Source: a virus. From it: a stretch of DNA of 44,755 nucleotides. Each line of letters starts with the position of its first letter. The first letter of the stretch is position 1. The notes beneath the pieces are model-generated. The model did not search any database and was not told the origin of the DNA. It saw only the letters and a list, made by a program, of their open reading frames with translations. This document shows positions 1 to 6,641 of this stretch, in pieces. The position numbers and the translations under genes are program-made. The stretch spans positions 1 through 44,755 of the IMG/VR virus record IMGVR_UViG_3300009610_000043; one strand, given 5' to 3'.

Positions 1-123
1 ACGACGGACTTAGTTACGACGTGTCTGATCTTAGATCTGTTATTCTTACATTTGCTTTAAGAAGTACGCATCAAGCAACGGCGTGCGTCAAGATGGTACA
101 GACAATGAAGTTTGTCGGTAAGA
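1..123. repeat. terminal direct repeat, left copy (circular overlap)
   Basis: Bases 1-123 are identical to 44633-44755. The repeat lies inside the helicase-primase-polymerase gene, and the reading frame continues exactly across the junction when the ends are joined. That is what a circular or circularly permuted contig gives; a real packaged terminal repeat would more often lie between genes. Confidence 0.97.
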
Positions 124-1850
124 ACAACATGCCAGAATCTAATCTTCCAGATAAGCCACTGATCTTCTTTGACGTCGAGGTTTATCCGAATCTCTTCATC
201 GTATGTTGGAAGTATCAAGATTCTGATACTGTTGTTCGAATGATCAACCCGACGGCTGAAGATATTGCTCCGCTCTTCAACCAAAGACTTATCGGCTTCA
301 ACAATAGACGTTACGACAATCACATTCTATATGCTCGATACATGGGGTATTCTCTTGAAGAACTATTTGACCTTTCTCAGCGCCTTATTAATAATGGATC
401 TAGCAATCCAAGCGGTCTTTTCGGAGAAGCCTACAACATCTCCTACGCCGACATTTTTGATTTTAGTTCTAAGAAGCAAGGACTGAAGAAGTTCCAGATT
501 GAACTAGGTATCCATCACCTCGAGTTGGATTTGCCGTGGGACGAACCAGTACCAGAAGGCGTGTGGTCCAAGGTAGAAGATTATTGCGTGAATGATGTCA
601 TTGCCACGGAGGCAGTCTTCAATTCTCGTAAGCAGGATTTCGTAGCTCGTGAGATCTTGGCTGAGTTGTCCGGACTCTCAGTAAATCACACGACACAGCA
701 ACATACTGCAAAGATCCTGTTTGGCGACGATAAGAATCCCCAAAAGAAATTCGTTTATACTGACCTGAGCGAGCGATTTCCAGGTTATAAGTTTGATGGG
801 AAGGAAAGCACTTATTGTGACGAAGTCACCGGTGAGGGTGGTTACGTCTATGCCGAACCAGGCGTTTATGAGAACGTCGCGCTTCTGGACGTGGCGTCTA
901 TGCATCCGACGAGTATCGAGCAACTTAATCTGTTTGGACCCTACACAGCAAACTTCAGTGCCCTCAAAGAGGCACGGATGGCGATCAAGCATAAAGATTA
1001 CGACAAAGCCCGTGGTCTTCTTGGAGGTCGACTCGCTAAGTTTCTGGAGCATGCTGAGAGTGACGATGAAGGTGTTGAAGCACTCGCGTATGCTCTCAAG
1101 ATCGTTATTAATATTGTCTACGGACTTACATCAGCTCGCTTCGAAAATCAATTCAGAGACAACCGAAACAAAGACAACATCGTAGCCAAGCGTGGTGCGT
1201 TGTTCATGATCGACTTGAAGCATGCAGTTCAAGATCGAGGATACCAGGTTGTCCATATCAAGACAGATTCAATCAAGGTAGTCATTCCTCCTGACTCGCC
1301 TAAAGGAGGTCAAGAAGTCATTGATTTCATTACAGATTTTGGAAAGGGATATGGATACGATTTCGAGTACGAAGGAACCTACGACAAGTTCGCTCTCCTC
1401 AACGATGCGGTATATGTTGCTCGTAGCGGTGGGAAGTGGACTGCTGTTGGGGCTCAGTTCCAAAACCCGTACGTCTTCAAGCAACTCTTTTCGCACGAAG
1501 ACATCGAATTTGATGACCTCTGTGAAGTCAAAAATGTCACGCAAGGCTCCATGTATCTCGGAGGAGGAGACGATGCTAATAGCCTTGACATGTCCGAGAT
1601 GCGGCATGTCGGGAGAACTGGAAGTTTCATGCCAGTTAGATACGACGGTAAACATCTATGGCGTATCAAGGATGGAAGACGCTACCACGTTTCTGGCACC
1701 AAGGGATATGAGTGGATTGAACGGGACTTGGCAAAACACCGGGATGAACTAGGTGAGCTGTTCACGGATATGGATTATTTCGAGAAGTTGAAGAACGACG
1801 CCATCAAATCCATTGAGCGTTTCATCCCCTTTGAGGAGTTTGTAGCATGA
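1..1850 (+). CDS. family B DNA polymerase, C-terminal half of a helicase-PrimPol-PolB fusion
   Basis: This is the polymerase part of a gene that starts at 42697 and crosses the circle junction in frame. Residues below count from the first in-window methionine codon candidate at base 21. The 3'-5' exonuclease motifs are visible: FDVEV near 50, GFNNRRYD at 92-99 and YCVND at 188-192. Palm motif A is DVASMHPTS near 290, motif B is KIVINIVYGLTS near 360, and motif C is KTDS at 414-417. These are family B signatures; in motif C a lysine replaces the first aspartate of the usual DTDS, while the metal-binding second aspartate is kept. No ribosome site precedes base 21, so a separate polymerase start there is unlikely. 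The stop overlaps the next start by 4 bp (ATGA). The protein should replicate phage DNA with its own proofreading. Confidence 0.93.
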   Translation, partial: DGLSYDVSDLRSVILTFALRSTHQATACVKMVQTMKFVGKNNMPESNLPDKPLIFFDVEVYPNLFIVCWKYQDSDTVVRMINPTAEDIAPLFNQRLIGFNNRRYDNHILYARYMGYSLEELFDLSQRLINNGSSNPSGLFGEAYNISYADIFDFSSKKQGLKKFQIELGIHHLELDLPWDEPVPEGVWSKVEDYCVNDVIATEAVFNSRKQDFVAREILAELSGLSVNHTTQQHTAKILFGDDKNPQKKFVYTDLSERFPGYKFDGKESTYCDEVTGEGGYVYAEPGVYENVALLDVASMHPTSIEQLNLFGPYTANFSALKEARMAIKHKDYDKARGLLGGRLAKFLEHAESDDEGVEALAYALKIVINIVYGLTSARFENQFRDNRNKDNIVAKRGALFMIDLKHAVQDRGYQVVHIKTDSIKVVIPPDSPKGGQEVIDFITDFGKGYGYDFEYEGTYDKFALLNDAVYVARSGGKWTAVGAQFQNPYVFKQLFSHEDIEFDDLCEVKNVTQGSMYLGGGDDANSLDMSEMRHVGRTGSFMPVRYDGKHLWRIKDGRRYHVSGTKGYEWIERDLAKHRDELGELFTDMDYFEKLKNDAIKSIERFIPFEEFVA

Positions 1851-2119
1851 AGCAGCTTGTCTCCATAGACATGATCAGCGGAGTTAATGAGGAAGGAAAA
1901 GGGTTTGTAACTGTTTCTTGTGTGTCGGACAAAGGTGATATCCTTATTGGACAGCTTCCCCCAAAAGAAGTAAGAGAACTCGGCCAGACATGCTTCGAAG
2001 CGGGTGAAGCAGCTGAAGTCGATGCCATCATCTTCAATCTATTGAAGACCAAATTCAATCTCCCAGATAATGCTATTGCCGCTTTCATCATAGATATTAG
2101 AAACGCTCGAGAGGAGTAG
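1847..2119 (+). CDS. small conserved actinophage-type protein of unknown function
   Basis: This 90-residue protein starts in the ATGA overlap with the polymerase stop, so it is translationally coupled to it. The pattern (GQLPPKEVRELG in the middle, an alanine-rich EAGEAAEVDA helix, ending IIDIRNAREE) resembles small proteins I know from actinobacterial phage replication regions, none with an assigned role to my knowledge. It has no membrane segment and no cysteine cluster; it looks like a compact alpha/beta soluble protein. Its position between the polymerase and an ssDNA-binding-like protein suggests an accessory role in replication. That is inference from context only. Confidence 0.85.
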   Translation: MKQLVSIDMISGVNEEGKGFVTVSCVSDKGDILIGQLPPKEVRELGQTCFEAGEAAEVDAIIFNLLKTKFNLPDNAIAAFIIDIRNAREE

Positions 2120-2121
2120 TC

Positions 2122-2601
2122 GTGTCTGAACTGGCCAAGACATTCATGGTGGAAGATGCTCGTATTATCTTCCGTAATTTCGCAGGGAAGGAGGGGCAGT
2201 ACAACCGTGAGGGAGATCGCAACTTCGCAGTGGTTCTCCCGGATGATGTCGCTCATCAGATGCTCGCTGATGGGTGGAATGTTCGATATCTAGACGCTCG
2301 AGAAGAAGGCGACGATCCCACAGCCTATATCTCAGTCGCAGTCAATTTCAGTAATCGACCCCCGAGGGTTATTCTCCTCACGTCTACAACTCGTACACAG
2401 CTCGATGAGAATTCAGTCGCAGTCCTTGATTGGTCGGACATCAAGACCGCAGATCTTATTGCTCGAGGCTATGAATGGAGCGTCAACGGTAAGACTGGGA
2501 TCAAGGCTTATCTACAATCACTCTTCGTCACCATTGAGGAAGATGCTCTAGAGCGGAAGTATGCTATTCACGACATTCCGCCTGATAATTTCAATGAATA
2601 A
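2122..2601 (+). CDS. ssDNA-binding-like protein (actinophage family)
   Basis: The protein has 159 residues and starts at GTG two bases after the previous stop. It contains the segment ARIIFRNFAGKEG followed by YNREGDRNF, then beta-rich stretches and NGKTGIKAYLQSLFVTI near the end. This pattern is typical of a widespread actinobacteriophage family often placed beside replication genes and sometimes annotated as single-stranded DNA binding. Alternating hydrophobic strands and aromatic residues fit an OB-like fold. The acidic end (IEEDALERKYAIHDIPPDNFNE) recalls the acidic tails of SSBs that recruit partners, although it is not a classical tail. The family is recognised with fair confidence; the biochemical role is inferred. 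Confidence 0.8.
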   Translation: MSELAKTFMVEDARIIFRNFAGKEGQYNREGDRNFAVVLPDDVAHQMLADGWNVRYLDAREEGDDPTAYISVAVNFSNRPPRVILLTSTTRTQLDENSVAVLDWSDIKTADLIARGYEWSVNGKTGIKAYLQSLFVTIEEDALERKYAIHDIPPDNFNE

Positions 2602-2643
2602 TCTTTGTAATCTTTCGCCGCCACAACAAAGATTGGAAACTAA

Positions 2644-2952
2644 ATGCAATTCACAACATTCGTTCGCAAGCCGTTCGTCGTTGATGCAGTAGAGGTCACA
2701 ACGGAGAACATTGCCGAAGTGGCTAAGTACGTTGGTGACTTGAGAGAGAAGGAGGACGGGACTCCTTATATTCTCGTGGATCGCCGCCTGGTTCCGAACG
2801 TGTTCCGGGTGTATCCAGGGTTCTTCATGACGAAGATGGGGGAGAACGTTCGCTGCTATTCGAGGAAGATCTTCAAGGAGCAGTTCATGGTGCAGACTGA
2901 TGAGATCAAGCCTTGGGTGGACTTCATGGCGAAGAGTGGGGATTCGCAATAA
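2644..2952 (+). CDS. conserved phage protein, unknown function
   Basis: The 102-residue protein opens with FVRKPFVVDAVEVTTENI, a pattern seen in many small phage proteins: a beta strand, then an alpha-helical segment with VAKYVGDL. It has no membrane segment and no visible catalytic motif. The stop lies directly before promoter element 1, so this gene closes the transcription unit running from the replication fusion. I recognise the general family from actinophage genomes but know no function for it. Upstream, 2602-2643 is a 42-bp gap with nothing notable. Confidence 0.82.
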   Translation: MQFTTFVRKPFVVDAVEVTTENIAEVAKYVGDLREKEDGTPYILVDRRLVPNVFRVYPGFFMTKMGENVRCYSRKIFKEQFMVQTDEIKPWVDFMAKSGDSQ

Positions 2953-2969
2953 AAACAACGATTATAATG
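2943..2969 (+). promoter_or_regulatory. promoter element copy 1 (TTCGCA-N14-TATAATG)
   Basis: TTCGCA lies at 2943-2948, then 14 bases, then TATAAT at 2963-2968 followed by G. The right part (AACGATTATAATG) is shared almost letter for letter with six other sites in the window. It is followed at once by a terminator-like hairpin at 2970-3000. Confidence 0.75.
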
Positions 2970-3000
2970 AAGGAGAGTGAGTGCACGCACTTTCCTTTTT
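2970..3000 (+). terminator. terminator-like hairpin overlapping promoter copy 1
   Basis: The arms AAGGAGAGTG (2970-2979) and CACTTTCCTT (2988-2997) pair over 10 bp with one G-T, around an 8-base loop, and are followed by a T-run and a pyrimidine-rich stretch. The 5' arm starts right after TATAATG, so a transcript initiated at copy 1 would lack part of the arm, while read-through transcripts from upstream would contain all of it. It could therefore stop upstream RNA but let local initiation pass. Confidence 0.6.
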
Positions 3001-3023
3001 CTTTCTCTAATTAAGGACTAATA

Positions 3024-3389
3024 ATGAATAATATGAATGTGGTTTTGGTCAAGATTGAGGATGATCGAGTCGTTGTTCTCAATGGAGAAAAGTACTTGGT
3101 TGTTGACAAGATTGCTTTAGAAGAGATTAATGAACTTGTTCCGACAAGAGTCTATACTCGAACCGAAGCTTTGCAGTCTGCAATTTTAGAAATCCTTAAA
3201 GCGCATCCGAATATTGCAAGTTCTGAGATTCGCAAACATCTTAACGAGAAATACGAGTTTCCAGAGTTCACTGGTAACACCATGCGCGGCTTGCTAGGTC
3301 GGATGAAAGATAAGGGATTGATTCGAGTTCATGGTAATAGGAATACCGCGACTTGGTCAATCATGCGTCGTCTGAGCGACGATAAATAG
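3024..3389 (+). CDS. winged-helix domain protein, putative regulator
   Basis: This 121-residue protein starts at an ATG behind AAGGA. Residues 1-45 are a short beta-rich domain (VVLVKIEDDRVVVLNGEKYLV). Residues about 50-115 look like a winged helix: helix AILEILKAHP, turn, helix SSEIRKHLNEKY, recognition helix TMRGLLGRMKDKGLI, then a wing RVHGNRNTATWSI. This is the usual shape of DNA-binding regulators and of replication-initiation winged helices. The gene stands directly downstream of promoter copy 1 and before the long structured non-coding stretch, so a regulatory role is plausible. The fold is read from the sequence pattern; the target is unknown. It is the only obvious regulator-like protein in the genome. 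Confidence 0.82.
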   Translation: MNNMNVVLVKIEDDRVVVLNGEKYLVVDKIALEEINELVPTRVYTRTEALQSAILEILKAHPNIASSEIRKHLNEKYEFPEFTGNTMRGLLGRMKDKGLIRVHGNRNTATWSIMRRLSDDK

Positions 3390-3827
3390 GCTTTAGGCTC
3401 AGAGCGTTGGTGTGCTAAGAATCGTCGGAGACGCTTGCCCGCCTCTTTGATGAAGTCTTACTGTCTGCAGTACCCCCGCCAGTACGTCAGACCACACCAT
3501 GTAGACTGTGAGGGTCACACAGCAGTCTTGAGGATCGATCCCCTCAAGTCGTTAAACAAAAAACCGCATTCGTGATCGGCGATGGGGAAATAAACCCACG
3601 TCGGATCGGAGACTTTTGTGTCTATCTTGTCTAGACATTGTCAAGGGTTCCTGGTGCACAAGACAGGAACCGCGAATGGACGCGGGGGGTAGGTGTACCG
3701 AGAGTTGCCTATCCCCTGCACTTTCTTTGATGGGGGCTAGCCGTTTTTCATCCAGCTGTCAGTTGTATGAGGCTAAGTCTTAAACGACAAAAATGCGCCC
3801 ATCATCTTCTCAACAAAGGAGAAACCA
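3390..3827 (+). ncRNA. structured non-coding region, candidate RNA(s)
   Basis: These 438 bp hold no credible gene but a dense run of hairpins: 3463-3473 with 3482-3492 (4+5 bp around a 2-base mismatch), GACTG 3504-3508 with 3523-3527, CTTGAGG 3527-3533 with 3542-3548, GGTTCCTG 3646-3653 with 3664-3671, and GGGGTAGG 3686-3693 with 3708-3716 (one bulge). A three-tier hairpin follows: 3728-3737/3795-3804, 3738-3742/3771-3775 and 3748-3751/3767-3770. The region looks GC-richer than its surroundings. I could not fit a tRNA cloverleaf. The element AAGTCGTTAAACAAAAAAC at 3546 has a looser echo near 3776. Whether this is one RNA or several, or DNA structure at an origin, cannot be decided by eye. Confidence 0.5.
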
Positions 3828-3908
3828 ATGGAACAGATCAACGTCAACACGCTTGCTAATTGTGTGACTGCGGTGTGCGCTGTGATCATTGCTATCAAGA
3901 TTTTCTAA
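3828..3908 (+). CDS. 26-residue single-pass membrane micropeptide
   Basis: An ATG behind a strong AAAGGAGAAACC ribosome site opens a 26-codon frame: a polar start (MEQINVNTLAN), a hydrophobic stretch (CVTAVCAVIIAI), then KIF and stop. It fits one short membrane helix with two cysteines. The near-perfect ribosome site, following a long structured leader, is the main reason to accept such a short gene. The next gene's ribosome site begins two bases after the stop. Function unknown; the window contains many similar one-helix proteins. Confidence 0.65.
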   Translation: MEQINVNTLANCVTAVCAVIIAIKIF

Positions 3909-3920
3909 TGGAGGAATGCT

Positions 3921-4157
3921 TTGGACGAAAACGAGACGTACACAGATCTCGCGGCCGTAATCGATTTTGCAGGGTTCAGCTTCGACAAGAACAACTATCG
4001 AGAAGAAGAGCTCAAGATTTTGCAACCGCGTTTGAAGGCTCGAGGCTACACAAGGATCAAGTGGATGCCAGGAGAAAGCGATTCGTTCGGTCCTTTGTCG
4101 AGGTTGTGCGAGTGCATGAGCCCTGATGGAAACATGGTGACATTCATCTATGGATAG
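3921..4157 (+). CDS. small hypothetical protein
   Basis: The protein has 78 residues with a TTG start placed 6 bases after GGAGG. It opens acidic (MDENETYTDLAAVIDF), contains NYREEELKILQPRLKARGY, and ends ECMSPDGNMVTFIYG. It has no membrane segment and no motif I recognise; it looks like a small soluble alpha/beta protein. The stop overlaps the next start at ATG 4150, so the two are coupled. I do not recognise the family. Confidence 0.72.
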   Translation: MDENETYTDLAAVIDFAGFSFDKNNYREEELKILQPRLKARGYTRIKWMPGESDSFGPLSRLCECMSPDGNMVTFIYG

Positions 4158-4302
4158 ACGTCCTGATCAACTTGACAAGATGGTGTACACCGAGACCCAT
4201 CAAATCCGTAACATGTACTACGAGGCATGCAAGCGTATTGGTTTGAAGCCCCGTGAGCTCACACCAGTGACGCTGATGCAAAGAAGTACTGCCGAGCTGT
4301 AA
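4150..4302 (+). CDS. small hypothetical protein, 50 aa
   Basis: The ATG lies inside the end of the previous gene and the frame gives 50 residues, polar and helical (DQLDKMVYTETHQIRNMYYEA, then CKRIGLKPRELTPVTLM). It ends in a TAATG overlap with the next start. The chain of overlapping starts and stops (4150-4157 and 4300-4302) is the main support for it being translated. No recognised family. Confidence 0.55.
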   Translation: MDRRPDQLDKMVYTETHQIRNMYYEACKRIGLKPRELTPVTLMQRSTAEL

Positions 4303-4454
4303 TGGTTAATGGGTACAGCTTCGGAGAAGAGTACATCAACGTTTACCCATGTGCATGCACTGAAACGTTATGTCTTAATCCAGGTTGTATCTTGCCTTGC
4401 TGTATCGCCCATGGGTGGGAACCAGAAATTGACGAAGAGGAGGACGATGTCTAG
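4302..4454 (+). CDS. cysteine-rich mini-protein
   Basis: Fifty residues starting in a TAATG overlap with the upstream stop. Six cysteines sit within a 20-residue core (PCACTE, LCLNPGC, LPCC), flanked by a polar start and a very acidic tail (EIDEEEDDV). The cysteine spacing could bind a metal or form disulfides. I recognise no family. It is supported by the translational overlap and the cysteine pattern, not by homology. Confidence 0.55.
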   Translation: MVNGYSFGEEYINVYPCACTETLCLNPGCILPCCIAHGWEPEIDEEEDDV

Positions 4455-4566
4455 TCGAAAGGAAGCGTGGTTTAGCTGAGGGGAGGACGCTCCGACCTTG
4501 GGACCCTGCGCGGATACCAGCACCTGGGCATGTGTTTAAAAGGCCCCCCTCGACGAAAGGACACTA
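4455..4566 (+). ncRNA. short structured intergenic region
   Basis: The 112 bp between two genes hold an outer helix GAGGGG (4478-4483) with CCCCTC (4546-4551), enclosing GGAG-GACG-CTCC, GGG-A-CCC and CCAG-CACC-TGG hairpins. It is GC-rich against AT-rich neighbours. It may be a folded leader for the gene starting at 4567, whose ribosome site (GAAAGGA) lies just outside the outer helix, or an independent small RNA. Confidence 0.4.
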
Positions 4567-4797
4567 GTGAAAGCTGTAGTGATCACAAAAGCAAATCAAC
4601 ACATGTTGATGGTTCGTTACAATAGTTCGGATTTTGAAGAGTTTCCACCTGGATACATTCTTCTTACCTGGTTTGGAGACAACGGAGATTTTAAATATCG
4701 TGGTGTTTTGACTGAGGCAAATTTCAATGCCAAATACATTAAAGGTGAAGCACTCGAAAATGGTTTTTTCGCAGTAAGGAAAATTAATGCCCGTTAA
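4567..4797 (+). CDS. small hypothetical protein
   Basis: The GTG start lies behind GAAAGGA and the frame encodes 76 residues: KAVVITKANQHMLMVRYN, an aromatic centre (PPGYILLTWFGDNGDF), then YRGVLTEANFNAKYIKG. It looks like a small beta-rich domain. I recognise no family. It overlaps the next gene by 11 bases. Codon use is AT-rich like the neighbours. Confidence 0.7.
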   Translation: MKAVVITKANQHMLMVRYNSSDFEEFPPGYILLTWFGDNGDFKYRGVLTEANFNAKYIKGEALENGFFAVRKINAR

Positions 4798-5125
4798 TGA
4801 AGAGAAGTACATCGTTTTCAAGCGTGAGACGTTGATTCAATTGTTCGGTGAGCTAGCGTTGCCTCGAGGCGATGTTGATTGCGCTCCTGTAGCTGAGCAC
4901 ATTCTCGAGCGTATCGCTGAGGAACAGTTACCAGATGCTGTAGTTATTCGTAGACAAGACAGTTTTGCAAGTCCATGCTTGCTTACGTACGCAGCAATGA
5001 TCTCAATGGTTGCTGAACACCATCCTGAGCGAAAAGTAGCTGAAGAACTGCTCGCTATTGCTGATTATTTCCATCACCAAGGTGTTTTGGCAGGAGAAGA
5101 AGGCTACAAACTCCCCACTTTGTAG
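4787..5125 (+). CDS. conserved phage protein (VIRRQD family), unknown function
   Basis: The 112-residue protein starts inside the end of the previous gene behind AAGGA. It carries EKYIVFKRETLIQLFGELALP, an acidic turn with a cysteine, then DAVVIRRQDSFASPCLLTYA and a helical C-terminus with ADYFHHQGVLA. I recognise this arrangement from actinobacterial phage genomes, where it is always hypothetical. No catalytic motif is evident, and it is soluble and helix-rich. Confidence 0.82.
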   Translation: MPVNEEKYIVFKRETLIQLFGELALPRGDVDCAPVAEHILERIAEEQLPDAVVIRRQDSFASPCLLTYAAMISMVAEHHPERKVAEELLAIADYFHHQGVLAGEEGYKLPTL

Positions 5126-5131
5126 TTGTCG

Positions 5132-5158
5132 TTCGCAGGATTTACAACGCTTATAATG
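5132..5158 (+). promoter_or_regulatory. promoter element copy 2
   Basis: TTCGCA at 5132-5137, a 14-base spacer, then TATAAT at 5152-5157 and G. It matches the consensus GTTCGCA...ACAACGCTTATAATGGAA. It drives a short unit with the small membrane protein at 5187, closed by the terminator at 5386. Confidence 0.75.
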
Positions 5159-5186
5159 GAAGAAAATCTACAAAGGAGTTATGAAA

Positions 5187-5372
5187 ATGAACGACACAAC
5201 TATGGAAGCAATCACTGCTGAAGTGGAGAGGGTTTTGGCTGAGAGAGACAAGATTTCGAAGGGTACCGTTATGGGAACCTTGGGGACCGCGTTGACCGCT
5301 GCCGGAACTTACATCCTCATCAGGAAGTGGGTTGACCGCCGTGTTGCGCGTCAGATTCGAAAGAACCGTTGA
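5187..5372 (+). CDS. small single-pass membrane protein
   Basis: Of two candidate ATGs (5181 and 5187), the second is 8 bases from AAAGGAG and is preferred; it gives 61 residues. A charged helix (EVERVLAERDKISKG) leads into a glycine/alanine-rich hydrophobic segment (TVMGTLGTALTAAGTYILI, about residues 28-46) and a basic tail rich in arginine. The topology resembles the small glycine-zipper membrane proteins in the 37-39 kb island, especially the one at 39092, and it shares their promoter type. It is expressed alone between promoter copy 2 and a strong terminator. Function unknown. Confidence 0.8.
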   Translation: MNDTTMEAITAEVERVLAERDKISKGTVMGTLGTALTAAGTYILIRKWVDRRVARQIRKNR

Positions 5373-5385
5373 GTTATTTCGGAAA

Positions 5386-5418
5386 GGGAATTAATGGAAA
5401 CATTGATTCTCCTTTTTT
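5386..5418 (+). terminator. intrinsic terminator
   Basis: An 11-bp stem with one bulged T (GGGAATTAATG with CATTGATTCTCC) closes a GAAA tetraloop and is followed by six T. It ends the unit started at promoter copy 2, just before the helicase gene. Confidence 0.85.
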
Positions 5419-5441
5419 CATTTAATATATAAGGAGGTGAT

Positions 5442-6641
5442 ATGGATATTGATTTAATGGAGCATCAGAGCGATGCCGTTGATCTTCTAGACAGCGGAAA
5501 GATCTTGTATGGGGGAGTAGGCGTAGGGAAGTCTGCAACCGCTTTGGCGTACTACATGAAGAAAGAAAAGGACTTAGATATTTATGTCATCACTACAGCA
5601 AAGAAACGTGACTCTCTCGACTGGACCGGTGAGGCCGCCAGATTTGGAATTGGCACTGAACGTAATGCAACGTTGGCTGGAATCATTAGTGTGGACTCCT
5701 GGAACAACATTGATAAGTATTGTAATGTCAGTGGAGCATTCTTCATTTTCGACGAGCAGCGTCTCGTGGGAAGTGGTGCTTGGGTACGATCCTTCCTTCG
5801 GATTGCTAAACGAAATAGATGGATCCTCCTCAGTGCAACACCCGGAGATACTTGGCTAGATTATGCCCCCGTCTTCATTGCAAACGGATGGTACAAGAAC
5901 ATCACTGAGTTCAAGCGTGAGCATGTGGTCTATGCTCCGTACGTAAAATTCCCAATGGTTGATCGTTACTTGGGGATCGCTAAGCTCGAGCGATTGCGCA
6001 ATGAACTCCTTGTGGAGATGCCGTACAAGTCACATACAGAACGGATCTTGAATTACTTGACTGTTGGGTATGATACCGAGCTGTGGGATATGGCTGTCAA
6101 ACGGCGTTGGCACCCTTACGAGAATAGACCCATTAAGGATGTTGCTGAGCTGTTTCGTGTCATGCGGAGAATTGTCAATACGGATCCGTCTCGTATGGAG
6201 ATGGTGCGGATGCTGATGAACACTCACCCGAAATTGATCATCTTCTACACGTTTAATTACGAGTTGGAGATTCTTAGGGACCTTGCGAATGAGACCGAAC
6301 TTGCGGAATGGAATGGTCATAAGAAGCAAAATGTCCCCAAAACTAATCGTTGGGTTTACCTTGTTCAGTATAATTCTGGGTCTGAAGGGTGGAATTGTAC
6401 AGAAACTGACGCTATGATTCTATATAGTTTAAGCTATTCTTATAAGAATCATATACAAGCTCAGGGTAGGATTGACCGTATTGATACGGCATTTACCAAT
6501 CTTTACTACTATATCTTAGAAAGTCAGTCCCCGATCGACAAAGCCGTTAAAAATGCTTTGCGTACGAAAAAATCGTTTAATGAGCGTGAGGCCATCAAAA
6601 AGTGGTCAAAATCGGCGAATAATTTCGACGTGCCGGTATGA
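5442..6641 (+). CDS. SNF2-type superfamily 2 DNA helicase/translocase
   Basis: The protein has 399 residues, with the ATG behind AAGGAGGTGAT. Walker A is GGVGVGKS near residue 24, the Walker B box is FDEQR at 103-107, motif III is SATPG near 131, and the motif VI arginine finger is QAQGRIDRID near 339-347. The two RecA-like lobes and the DEQR box fit a small phage SNF2/DEAD helicase that hydrolyses ATP to move along DNA. It is shorter than cellular SNF2 proteins (usually above 450 residues) and has no extra DNA-binding domain that I can see. Phage relatives usually lie with VRR-NUC and Cas4-like nucleases, as here, suggesting a role in replication fork restart or recombination. The stop overlaps a possible tiny frame at 6638. 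Confidence 0.92.
   Translation: MDIDLMEHQSDAVDLLDSGKILYGGVGVGKSATALAYYMKKEKDLDIYVITTAKKRDSLDWTGEAARFGIGTERNATLAGIISVDSWNNIDKYCNVSGAFFIFDEQRLVGSGAWVRSFLRIAKRNRWILLSATPGDTWLDYAPVFIANGWYKNITEFKREHVVYAPYVKFPMVDRYLGIAKLERLRNELLVEMPYKSHTERILNYLTVGYDTELWDMAVKRRWHPYENRPIKDVAELFRVMRRIVNTDPSRMEMVRMLMNTHPKLIIFYTFNYELEILRDLANETELAEWNGHKKQNVPKTNRWVYLVQYNSGSEGWNCTETDAMILYSLSYSYKNHIQAQGRIDRIDTAFTNLYYYILESQSPIDKAVKNALRTKKSFNEREAIKKWSKSANNFDVPV

Noticed and set aside
21-1850. DNA polymerase as a separate gene starting at base 21
   Set aside because: No ribosome site at base 21 and the frame is open and continuous with the helicase-primase across the circle junction; the apparent start comes from where the contig was cut.
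3390-3827. tRNA gene(s) in the structured stretch
   Set aside because: I looked for a cloverleaf on both strands; no T-arm/anticodon/acceptor set fits, in spite of hairpins such as CTTGAGG/CCTCAAG.
3860-4126. An 88-residue frame over the micropeptide and next gene
   Set aside because: It shadows two genes with good ribosome sites and has itself none; arginine-rich composition typical of a shifted frame.
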